A DNA stretch of 64,000 nt from Tilletiaria anomala UBC 951 (lineage: Eukaryota > Basidiomycota > Exobasidiomycetes > Georgefischeriales > Tilletiariaceae), in the NCBI RefSeq assembly GCF_000711695.1, contig NW_013547021.1, positions 399,367 through 463,366 on the forward strand, read 5' to 3'. This document shows positions 10,808-21,189 of this stretch, in pieces (position 1 is the stretch's first letter; every line of letters starts with the position of its first letter). The translations under genes were made by a program, and so were the position numbers. Below the pieces are notes generated by a model, which saw only the letters and a list, made by a program, of their open reading frames with translations, made no database searches and was not told the origin of the DNA.

Positions 10808-11957
10808 TCACATGACAAGACAGCCTGCACCGCCGTTCCGGCTCGACGCATGCTGTGCATTGACTTCCTTCATTCGTTCAAGCATGGCTTGCACACCTGC
10901 CACGCTCGTCGCAGCCATTCCCTCGTCCCACCAGACGCAGAGCGGTCCATCGCGGATGCTCGGGGTGCTTGCGGGGTTGCTTGCGGACGAAAGATGGTCG
11001 AGGTGGGAAGCCGGCTGCTTTTGGTGCTGGGGGTGTTGCTGCTGCTGCTGAATAACTGATGGATCATCGCCTTCGGTCTCTGGCGTCATCGCCGGCTCGA
11101 TCGGAGGCCGCGGTAGCGAGTCTACCGTGAGGTCCGCATCGAGTAAGCGCACGTGTCGCTTGCGCTCTGCGGCATCCTTTGCAACCTGCGCTTTCATCTG
11201 CAGCTGACGAATCTTGCGTAGAGCCGCCGCTGTGTTCGGCCTCACACCAGTCGACGAGCCAGCACCCGCGCCTGCCACTCTTGCGCCGTTCACACCTGTT
11301 TCAGCACTAGTATCGAGGAAATTTGTGTCTGCGAGGTCAAATTCCGGTGGCGGCGTAACTGCTGGCACCGGCGTGCTTTTGAGATACCGCAGAATGCTCT
11401 TCATCTGCGAATCGGTCGGTGGCTGCGCATGTCGATCTTGGATCTGAAGCTCGAACTCGCCGTACTGACCTGCACCTCCGTAAGAATCGGACCTGGCAGC
11501 ACGCTTTAGCCATTCCGTTGCGTATTCTTTTGATGAGTTAACACCGCTACGGTCGTCCTCCTCGTCGGACAGCGCCTTCGTTGCGGCCTCATCTCGATCT
11601 TTTGCACTTTGCAGGAAGGGACTGGCGGCACCGGCGCCGCTGCCGCTTGCGAGTTCAAGAGAGGTGGCGAGCAGACCTCCGCTGGCTTGCGAAGGGAGCC
11701 TAACGTGCCCGGCATTGTTACGCAGGAGCTGCAGCGCTTTGCGCGACAATGGCGACCGTGGATCGTGACTGCAAGCACAACCGGAATGCAGGGCACACAT
11801 CAAGGTTTGGTGTTAAGTGAGTCATTGGCATAGCAGTGGGGCGCGGCGCCTGCCTTTTGCGCATGACAGGCGCGACGCTCTCTATGGGGAAGTGCAGACA
11901 AGCTAGAGCTCACAAGAGCGTGATGATTGGCGTTCCTCTGTGGAAGCGCAGTGACAT
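10808..11957 (-). CDS. Fmp46-like DUF1687 protein (thioredoxin-fold family), extended
   Basis: Two exons: a short first exon (11957-11914) encoding MSLRFHRGTPIITLF and, after a 145-nt GTGAGC...GCAG intron, exon 2 (11768-10808); 334 residues. The join creates TLFHDPRSPLSRKALQLL, the usual start of fungal DUF1687 proteins such as mitochondrial Fmp46. Also conserved are the middle block FELQIQDRH...PPTDSQMKSILRYL and the C-terminal block DGPLCVWWDEGMAA. The family has a thioredoxin/glutaredoxin-like fold and a putative redox role that is not well established. At 334 residues it is far longer than yeast Fmp46 (about 130); the extra length is low-complexity Ser/Gly/Ala and a Gln/His run (IQQQQQHPQHQKQ). 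Family call is from remembered pattern similarity. Confidence 0.75.
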
Positions 11958-13038
11958 GGTCCAGGTCCGGAAGCGAAGCCTAGAGTGGACGGAAGGAGAT
12001 CCGCCAGGGCAGCTAGCTAGGCTCCTTCTCTTGCTATGTCTTGCTTCTCCGCCGCTTCAGAGGAAAGAATCGCAACGTGAACTAGGTATGAAGCAGTGTC
12101 TCGGTCCTTGTTGTCGAACCTTTCGTCTATGGATCGATATGCATACATGGCGACGAACCCACTCGTTCTGTAGATCCACGGAACGGGTGGGACTTGGTTA
12201 GGCGAGGGCGGGCTTTCATTTGGAGCTTGGACGCATCGCCGTTCTATTGGCCAGTAACTTGTCAGTTGAGGAACGCTTGAGACGCCGAAATCGGTATTGC
12301 ACCGTATGTGCCATGTATCATGCAATACGGCGATGGTACCTTTGTGCGGGCATCCCGTGCGTATCCCCCACCATGGCTGTCACTTGCGTGGACCCTAACA
12401 AACAACAAACTGGTGCTGCTTGTGGGCCTGGACCATGGCAGACACCCTGACAAATGCAAGAATGGCATATCGTTGCCATGCACATATCGCATCCAGTTTG
12501 CATCTACAGCATTGGACATAGCTCCGAGACCCATGTACCTTTCTTCGTGCAATCTGCATGCACCGTTGGATGTGATTCGGGTTGTCCGCCCTCAGTGGCC
12601 CCCAATCAACTCCCGAAACAAGCAGCGCGCATGATATTTGCGCCCCGTTGGTGCTTGCTTACTTGGTCCCTTGCTTGCTTCCATTCATGCCCTTCAAACC
12701 ATGTCCCTTTGCGCCGAATACTCAAAATACCACCAAGTAAACGAAAGGGGACCTCATACATCCCGCTGCTGGTCGCGGTGGAATCTTACTTTCATCAGAC
12801 AGATTGCACCTTCGCCGGGTGGCACGCGGCAGGGGAGATCACGGAATGACGTTCTGCTCAGTCGTTTGCATGCCGAAACTGTCCCTGGGGTCTACTCATA
12901 GCACTTGATTTCATCAGATTCTCATAAACATTACAAGAGTAGATCTGACACCCACTCGTGGCTTCCCGGTCTATCGAAAGCGAAACCACGCTTCAGCCGA
13001 TACTCTCAGTGAGCCCATCCGACTGCTGATTCTTCAAG
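11958..13038. other. Intergenic between divergent Fmp46-like gene and Ser-rich hypothetical gene
   Basis: About 1.1 kb. Open frames on both strands are short and resemble nothing I know. It should hold two promoters. Confidence 0.45.
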
Positions 13039-15610
13039 ATGGCACAAGGCTCCGTGCAGCAGCACGCCTCGACAGCTGTGACAAATGAGAGCGAGAGGAC
13101 TGCAACGCAGCGCTGTGACTCTGCCACTCTGACAACCTTTCCACAGCCCAGATCGAGCGTCAGCAGGCCAGCTCCGCGGTAAGTGCCTCCCGCTTCCAAG
13201 CTACCTAATGCCACAATTAGTTCTACCTTGCTCGCTTTGCAAGAAAGCGCCCAGCAGGGGTGTATAGAACATCTGTACTGCCGCCCACGGGGGATCATCT
13301 TTGCGCACCTGAAAGTATTCCTCACGCCGCCGCAACATGGACTGCCTCTTGGAGCGATACTCACATCTGCAACTGCTCAACCAACTCATGCCGTCGCCGT
13401 ACCAACAGCCAGGCTTGACTTCGACTCCGTTCGCCAGAAGATCGCCATCGAAAGGCAACCCTCGGCTCAGTGGCCATATGGGCTTTGACCCGAATCTTGA
13501 TCTGTGCCTTGCCACCGGCATTGTCAATCTCGGTCACTCCGAGGGAAACGGATTGGCTCTCGTTCATCAAGCTCGTCTACAGTTTCAAACAGAGACCGAA
13601 CGCCGCGCCGCTTCCGCTTTCGCAGGGTTTGGCGCCTTAGGCGGGTTTGAAGACATGACCTCGCGTCGTATCTCCGCCGGTTTGCACCTGCGCAAAGGAA
13701 ACAAGGAGACAACCGCAAGCGGTTCAGCCTTCAGCGACATTGATAATAGTCAGAGGGGTAGCTTTTTTGTGCTCTCAGACACGTCTGCCAGTCTTACAGA
13801 TGATATCCGGGAAGAAGAGGACGCAGGGTTAGCCGAGGCTGCAAGTCCCACCTTCGAGCTGGATGGTGTAACGCGGCAAACGGAGCGATTCCCTCTTCCT
13901 CCTAGCCGTCGCGCCAAGATCGCCAGCGACGAGTCAGCCGTGACGAAGGTTCCGTTGGCCTCAGATTCGCCGAGTTCCATACCTTCTCCGGCACGATACA
14001 CAAGCAGGGACTACGATGACATGCTTCTCGATGCGATTGATGCTTCCACTGCGCATTTCTTGCCAGCGTCGTCGTTAAGATCGCGAATGGAATGGTACGC
14101 CCCCTTGTCAACCTCAACACTACGCTTTCCATGCTCAGACGCGCAGGACCAGGTGCGGGCGGAATCTACCTCTGCCCAAGAGCAGGCGCATGCCCTCCAT
14201 GACGCGAGGCGTATGGGCAGCAAAGAGTCCAATAACTCCAACACTTCTTCGCTGTCGGGCATGAAACGCCTCAGTCTGACGCTGCGCGACAGCTTCGTGC
14301 GCAACTCGCCGCAATCACTACACAATCTTCTGAGCTTGCCAACTGATAGCAGGAGACGCTCTGGCTCTGGAGAGCCGCAACCTCCCACTTTGTGTGCCGC
14401 GCACTTGACTGTCGCTACTGGTCGTCCCAGAAGCAACACGACGCCGGTTCGCCCCAAAGGCACGCTAAACTGGGCTACACCATTTTTTGACGTCATCCAC
14501 GAAGAACACGGTAGTGTTGCACCTAGAATAGGCATTAATGACGGCGGCGTGACAAACGAGCGAATGATCCTGGCCTCGCCTGTGCAGCCTGCAGCTTCCA
14601 CTCTCCGTGCTCGACGACTAAACCTCTACGAGCCGGGCGGCAGCCCGACCGCTCAGCTTGCACGCTCGTCATCACTGCTCTTGGGTTCACCCGCCACTCC
14701 TGCGTCCGGCTTGTCGCACGGGTTACGGTCTGTGACAACATCGGCTCTGGCGCCGGCGCGAGTGCCAGCGCAAGTTCATACTCTAGAACAGGAACAGCAG
14801 CTGAAGTTGCCACCCACACCTCTCGGAACGCCGTTTTGGGCCAACGACGACTTATCGCGTATTCTCTCGCAATATTCTTCGTCGTACCTAAGTTCTCAAA
14901 GCAAGACGCCACGTGCGGCAGCCACAACTGCGCCTTCAAAGCTGAGGACGAAGATCAGTCCCGCGCAGAGCCGCGAAGACGGCGACAACCGTTGGAGCGC
15001 CGAACAATTTTCGCGGCAGACACATTATACTCTAGGGTCATGCTGTGAATCGACTGATGGGGAAGATGACATCAGTGGCGGAGGCAGAACAGATGGCAAT
15101 AGGAGGCCGACGCGGCAAACACATAGATGTTGCACATCCTCCCTCTCGCCCTTCAGCTCCCTTGCCTTTGGATCTGTGTCGAGGTGTGATGGGCATGCCA
15201 AACGCCTTCCCTACGCCCCAGGAGGCATGTCCGCGAGACCTCGCTTTGAATCAAGCTGCAGCCATGTGTCAGTGTCATTCTTTTCTTCCTCTGCCGTGCG
15301 TCACAAGCGCGACGCGAGGCAAAGCAGGGAAAGCAGCACCTCGATCTGGAGCTTGTCAAGAAGCAAGGGTCATGGACTCTCGTTCTCCTCTTCATCTTCG
15401 CCTGGGATACCTGCGTTTGTCACCGACTCGGAAGGCTCAGCAGACGGTCTGACGCCGTCAGAAATGCGTCGGAGACGCGAAAGCATCATTCGCAACGGTC
15501 CTAGGCCGTCGTCCAGCGGCGATGGCCGTGCGCCGTTGTGGAGCTTGGGCCGCAAAGGCCGACAGGTCCAGCTGGACGCTGCGCAGCTATCAATTCATAC
15601 CAACTGTTAG
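13039..15610 (+). CDS. Hypothetical Ser/Arg-rich protein, about 770 residues
   Basis: I do not recognise this protein. The long open frame ends at 15610. A likely first exon (13039-13178, MAQGSVQQHAS...) ends at a good GTAAGT and joins in frame to an acceptor at 13437, giving about 770 residues; starting at the ATG at 13337 would be a simpler alternative (757 aa). Composition is Ser, Thr, Arg and Pro rich, with many RxxS and SP/TP sites, so it is probably largely disordered and phosphorylated. A more ordered N-terminal stretch reads HMGFDPNLDLCLATGIVNLG, followed by EGNGLALVHQARLQFQTETE. A possible short motif is TPLGTPFWANDDLSRIL. The C-terminal region has a basic DGLTPSEMRRRRESIIRNG segment. 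No membrane segment or signal peptide. Coding is supported by length, consistent codon use and the spliced exon. Confidence 0.6.
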
Positions 15611-15798
15611 CAATGCGTGTTTGCTGAGCATGTATTTGGCTGTGTGTTCTACACGGATAACCTTCTGATTGCTGCAGTAAGTACCTAGTGACGATTTTCG
15701 ATGCGGACAAGGCAAAATGAGCCGTTACACGTTGGGCACGCGGTGGATAAGCGAAGTAGATGGACAGATAAGATCTACGGTCTCTTCTAACAAAAACT

Positions 15799-16928
15799 CT
15801 ACTGAACACTGATTATGACTTTGCCAATGCGTTGCTGGTTAAGCTGGCAGTGGCATGCCTCTGCTGCATCCTTGAAAACGAAGACCTTGTCGACAAGCGG
15901 CTTGATCTTGTGCACATCGATGAGTCGGTCCGTGTCTTTGAACATCTCGCGTGACCCGACAAGGAGACCGCGGAGTACGCAGTTCTTGGACAGCGTGTAG
16001 AACATAAAGTCAACCTTCTTGCTGAAACTACCAACGAATCCGATGGAGACGACGCCACCGTGTGCGAGTGCGGTAAAGCCTTTTCAATCGTGACCATGCC
16101 ACCAATTGGTGCATCGTAAGCAAGTATTGTCAGTACGGGAAGAAACCCCCTGGCTCTGGTTACGCTTTTGGAACGCGCTTCGATACCTCGCCGAGCCGGT
16201 CCGATCACGCAGTCGATTTCTTTCTTTGCGACGTCCAGCTTGTCACCCGAAGAGTTAGTGATACCCGCCTTTGCACCGGCTGCAGTATCGAGCTGAAGTG
16301 CAAAGACCGAGACGTTGAGCGTTCCTTCGGCAACGATGCTGTCTCTGGGCCTGAGTGCATGCCCTGGCAAGCCGCACAATGCGTTCTACGCGATGACAGC
16401 AGAGCATGGCAGCGTCATCACTCCCTCGTAGCTGAGATGCTTTGGGATGCGAACAACGTACGTCGCCCTGCCTGAGTCGTGCATCGAAAGGATGTCGTCC
16501 CAAGCCCCGCCGAGAGTAAACGCCGCTTCTTCGTCGTCCGGGTCGGAGCTCTTTTGGTGGTGACCATTGACGATGAAGCAAACGCGGTCGGCCTCCTGCC
16601 ACTTGTCACCTTTGAGTCGCTGAAGGCAATCTCGCCGGCGCCGTCAGACAGAAGGATGTTCTCTTCGTCCTTCAGGGCCAGACAAAACTTGCCATGCGAG
16701 CCTCAAGCGCAGCCAAGGGAAGGTCAGAGTCCGATCGAGCGCACCCGTCCCGCGCTCATTCGCCATATACACGATAAGGTCGCAGAAACTTAAACTAGAT
16801 GCGTAACCTTTGACGAAGACATCCTTGTCGCTGACTTTAGGGATCGGACCATCTTTAAGCTGCAATGAGCCGACGTCCGTTCGCTTAGAGATCTTCGGCA
16901 AAGAGTAAAATTGCCTTGTGTCGGCCAT
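15799..16928 (-). pseudogene. Decayed zinc-type alcohol dehydrogenase / quinone oxidoreductase (MDR family)
   Basis: Family landmarks appear in the right order but in different frames. From the ATG at 16928: FYSLPKISKRTDVGSLQLKD then SFCDLIVYMANERG. In another frame: LALKDEENILLSDGAGEI. In a third: KGDKWQEADRVCFIVNG, LSYEGVMTLPCSAVIA, then a TAG stop at 16386-16388 where relatives have Trp (AWNAL), then NALCGLPGHALRPRDSIVA and SVFALQLDTAAGAKAGITNS. Next IGGMVTIEKAL is followed by a one-base shift near 16075-16082 into HGGVVSIGFVGSFSKKVDF and VFVFKDAAEACHCQLNQQRI, ending at 15799. About 15-20 residues expected between DVAKK and the GG block are missing. At least one nonsense change and two frameshifts make a functional enzyme unlikely; introns cannot explain all of them. 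The intact family reduces or oxidises small alcohols, aldehydes or quinones with NAD(P). Confidence 0.85.
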
Positions 16929-17754
16929 GTTTGCGAAGTCTATACGGCGGCCGTGTGAGGGTACAGCGTAAAGTTACTAGGTGGGAGTGTCTGTATAGTT
17001 GACCATCTTATACCGGACTGTGCGACTTCTCGCGATCAAGCTTGCAATACAGGTTCACAGAATCAAGATGTCCTTCACCATGCGTCGATCACGAGAAGCC
17101 AGACAAGAGAGTGAGAGGGAAGGGGCGAGATGCTTGCTCGGTGACTTTCCATCTCAATCAACACATGAATGAGTGCTGTGCGCTTTGACTGTGTATTGCA
17201 CCGAACTTGCAATACAACAGATGGGATCATGTTTTGATGAACAGAATGGTTCGTGTTGTGGAGCGCAGACCGACCTGCCTCAGCACACTTCTGGGCTCTT
17301 GCAACTTGGCAAGTCGGCAGATTCTCAAAGGCGCAACATGTCGGTAAATTGTCGACCCACAACGTTGATGCTCAGTTGAAAAGGTCTCCTGCGCAAGCAT
17401 GCCATGAATCACGTCGGTATCCGCTGAACGAGCACGAGCACAAGAGCCCTACGTAGTACCACTTACATGGTACCACTGTGCAGCAGCGTTCACCTTGCTA
17501 GCAAGAGCAATAGCAACCCGCTGATCATCAGATCAAAGAAAGTTGTTTCGCGTCTGCTACCTTCATCGAGAGGCCGCAGAAAGTAAGATACATGTGGTGA
17601 CAAATGGCCAGATAGAAGCCAATGTGGTTGCCCGGAGTGAAAGTCGGAGCGGGGAGGGACAAATTAGGGGCTAATGATGAGTGTATAGCGAGCGACGAAC
17701 TGTGCCAAGGGATGGGTATCGTGCACAGCGTCCTTGCATGAGTTTCTAACCCGT
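16929..17754. other. Intergenic between deacetylase gene and dehydrogenase pseudogene
   Basis: The 826 bp lie downstream of the polysaccharide deacetylase and upstream of the pseudogene, both on the minus strand. I see no gene, and the short open frames on both strands match nothing I know. Confidence 0.5.
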
Positions 17755-18681
17755 TTAGCATTTCCAGCTGTCGTTCTTGTCCTCTGGCTGCTGTACGTAG
17801 TCATACCACTGGCCATCGTCACTTCCGCTGCCAACGCACTCCATGGCCGTTACTAGTTCGTAACCCTTTTGCTGCAGCATCGGAAGAGCGTGCGGCATGA
17901 CATTGTACGACGTCGTCTTGATCGTCTCGTGCGATAGGACCATGTGCGACTTTGGGTAACTATTCATGACCTTGTTCATGACGTTACGCGAGTAAGCGAC
18001 CGTGGCACCGTCGGCATCCTTGGTGTCCCGATCCCAGAGGATGATGGCGGTGTAACCACGACGGGCGAGTACTTCGCGAGATTCCGTGTTGATAGAACCG
18101 TACGGCGGTCGGAACACCCTAGGTCGGACGCCGAGAATCTTGATCATAGCACGCTCCAGCTTTCCAAGCTCTTGATCCAGCTCACTAGTGCTGAGCTTGG
18201 TTATGTCCGCGTGACTCCAGGTGTGAGAGCTGCGCATGGAAAGGAGAGCCGCCTGTCAGGAAGCTGTCATTGATTGCGGTGCAGAGAAACAGCTACTCAC
18301 CCGATCAGGTGCCCGGCATCGAAGGCACGACGAATCTCGTCGGCGTAGTCATAGATGCATCCGCTAAGCAGCGGCACAAGCAGCAAAGGTCAGTTACCAC
18401 CGGTATCCTCTTCGGTCTCGCACCACTCACTAGTTGTTGCCATTGAGGAAGAATGATGCTTTAGCGCCAGCATTCTGTAGCTCATTCAGCAGCTTGGGCT
18501 CGTACTTCCATGGGCCATCGTCGAAAGTCAATGCGATCTTGCCATCACTGTTACAGGTGTCGTAGACGGGTACGCGCGGGGTGCGAGTAGCTAAGCCCTC
18601 GAGAGGAGTTGCGCTCGAAGACGAGAGAAAGGTCAAAGCGATGACCGAGGAGAGAAAGACGTTGCGAAGAGAGGTCAACAT
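17755..18681 (-). CDS. Secreted polysaccharide deacetylase (chitin deacetylase-like, NodB domain)
   Basis: Removes acetyl groups from chitin or a related N-acetylated polysaccharide in the cell wall. Exons 18681-18431, 18363-18301 and 18229-17755 join to 262 residues. Residues 1-24 form a signal peptide (hydrophobic VFLSSVIALTFLSSSSA). NodB motifs are TFDDGP (52-57, catalytic Asp and metal Asp), SHTWSH (His107 and His111, metal ligands), RPPYG (145-149) and LSHET near residue 200 (catalytic His). The 63-nt middle exon is required to join FFLNGNNYGCIYDYADEIRR to GSHTWSH. There is no C-terminal hydrophobic tail for a GPI anchor, so it is probably secreted or wall-associated. The exact substrate (chitin, peptidoglycan or xylan) cannot be told from sequence alone. 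A TATA-like box lies about 215 bp upstream. Confidence 0.93.
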
Positions 18682-21189
18682 GGTTGCTTGGTCACCTTCA
18701 ATCGGAGCTTGGGCTGTTGGTTTTGGATATCGGGCTCCCGAATCGGTTGCGCCGTGGAGATGAATCAAAAGGAGCGTGTGTTATCGTCGACGGACGGACT
18801 GGGATAAGAGAAAACAATGCTGCAGGAGTAGAAAGTCTAAGACGGGATGAAGAAACATGGACAAGTGAATTAGGGAGCCAGACGTCACACAGCTTATTTA
18901 TACGCCAGCAGCCACGACTTCTATCATCTTCGACTTTAGTCTTTGCGGAAATCATGTTGTGAGCGTGTCAGCCGAGCAGTGAGCGAGCACAAGCTGCTGA
19001 GCGCTGAACTCTGCAAGTCGGATGCTCTCTGAGAGGCTCAGTGAGAGATGATCGCGTGAGTGAACAAACATACCCAGCCGGCAAGGGCTTCTTGCCGTGG
19101 ATTGCGCTTGTCTCAGATAGACAACAAGCAGAAGGCTCAAGCGCTCATTCTTGCTCTGAACAGGCCGAGCTGCTCAGCAAAGGCAATGGCACAACTCCGC
19201 GCATCCGAAAGGCTGGATGTATGAGGAGCGGTGGGCTTGACAGAGTGGCCTACAGTGCCCAGCGACCCGCCAATGGAATGTTCGAATCGGCACGGTTGGA
19301 CGGTCCGTCTCAGACGGGCTTTCGATCGCATGTTTCTTGCGGAAGGCAGCATCTTGGTCGCACAGATTGACCAGCCGCAAGTCTAGAGTCTGGTGATTTG
19401 AAATGGTACGAGCCTAAGCGACCATCGGCTATCATGGGCAGTGGGCATGCCAATGCCAACTACTCCAAAGTCCAGGCGGCATTTTGCACATCATTTGATC
19501 GTAGCCAAGGGACATCCCGAACATGCCTCGTGCATTGTCCGGTGTCGTCTCCCATCCTCTCTCATGAAGTCTCGGCGCGAAGAGCCAGCAATGTATCAGG
19601 CGATTGGCCAGTGCCCGCCTGTGCCAGGCGAGTGGTGACGCAACACTCCAATTGTGGCCATAGCCGGGGCAGTCTGCAGATAGCAATGCCTTCTGCCTGC
19701 GTCAGGCCGCGTCACATGCTTGCAAGGAGGCTGCCTCGCATGGGACTCTAAGACAATTGGGAATCGAAGCTCCACTGGGCACTGGCGCTCTGCATCCCGC
19801 ACATTGTGCCCAGCGGATGCGGGCAAGCAGACTAGAGTGCTGAAGCCTGGAATCAGGGGAAGTACTGACTGCGACGAGAACAACGCTGCTTGATGTCAGT
19901 CGGCTCGCCTCCTTGCGTGCAGGCACGCCTTGGTGTCACGCACAAGCGACAACCTGGGCCCTGGCCACGCAACCGTCACGTTTCCGCACTCGGTCTTTGA
20001 TTGAAATCACGTGACCTAATTTACATCTATACGGGCGCCCTCTCGGCCTTTCCAAACTCCAACCCCTTGTGAGAAATACAGTTCTCAAGCAGGTGGCGGC
20101 CACACAGCATTGGTTCGCACACTCGTCATGCGATCGTTGTCGTCAAACGCCAGCTCGCGCGCTCACGATCTACGATGGCTGTTTCCGTCAGGCCCATCAA
20201 CAGAGCGTCAGCTGCCACAGCTAATTTGAAATCCTCTCATTTTATTTATCTTGTCATTGGTCAGCCCCCCCCTAACAGATTCAGCGGCAGCCACCAGGTT
20301 TCCTCCATCTTGACCATGTATGATCGATGATTATTGCACGGGCAGCAGCACACGGGCGTCAAGACGCCAGCAGCCAGCATTCTGTCAAGCGCGACTGATC
20401 AGCAGTCGGACTGGCCCTGAACGAGTAAAATGAAGGGGTTTTCAACTAATATACCTTCATCGTCACCATGATTTACTAAAGAGGGCGAGCTGACATGATT
20501 CGGCTCATTTCTGAATACCTGGATGAGTATGTACTCGCCAATTTGTTATTGAATGCATGGCTGAATTGATGAAATCAAATAGTAGTGGCTAGTTGATCGC
20601 CGACGCTTTGGCATTGGTGTGGAAGCTTTTGACGCCTTCGTAGGAGTGGGATGGTGAGCGATTCGTATTGACTATTGGTTCCCTCACACCCTGCCTATGA
20701 CAAACTTAAGTTTCGCCAGCACACCACTCGAAGGCACCTCTCATACGTGTTAATTCGGCCGCAGCAGAACAAGCAGATGGTATATTCGAACTCATCTGAC
20801 GCTACCTTTCCTTACTCACTGGAGGTTTGTCAGAATGATAGAAGCACCCTGATGCGTTTGACGCTGCTGGTAAGCATTTAATCCAGGCCTTGATTATGAC
20901 TTGATGTCTCTGCAAGTTAAGAAGGGCAACAGAAGCTCGTTCGAGGCTCATTACAGCTCGCACATTAGACATGCCAGCATATCGAGCCGGCTCTGGATGC
21001 GACTCACCCTTCGATGCGGATCCTGGAATTTCTGACAAAAGAGTACTACTCATCTTGTAGAATGGGGCGCATGTATGCCGCTTCGTAGACTGAAGCATTT
21101 GCGTCAAGGCAAGACGTTACCCTTCGTCAAAGTCGCTAAATCTCCTTCGATGGTCTATCGTCCTGGATCGTCTCTCCAAAGCACCCAAA
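18682..21189. other. Gene-poor stretch between deacetylase gene and ferric reductase pseudogene
   Basis: About 2.5 kb. It contains the deacetylase promoter at its left end. The rest has only short open frames on both strands with no recognisable domain, and no transposase or reverse transcriptase remnant that I can see. Confidence 0.45.
18895..18902 (-). promoter_or_regulatory. TATA-like box upstream of the deacetylase gene
   Basis: TATAAATA on the minus strand, about 215 bp before the deacetylase ATG. Position fits a core promoter with a 5' UTR of roughly 150-190 nt. Motif alone, so tentative. Confidence 0.4.

Noticed and set aside
15799-16928. Reading the dehydrogenase as an intact intron-containing gene
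   Set aside because: An intron cannot remove the TAG at the conserved Trp without also deleting conserved flanking residues, and a further single-base shift has no splice signals.
18682-21189. CRISPR-like or transposon terminal repeats
   Set aside because: No regularly spaced direct repeats or terminal inverted repeats were found, and CRISPR arrays are not expected in a fungal genome.
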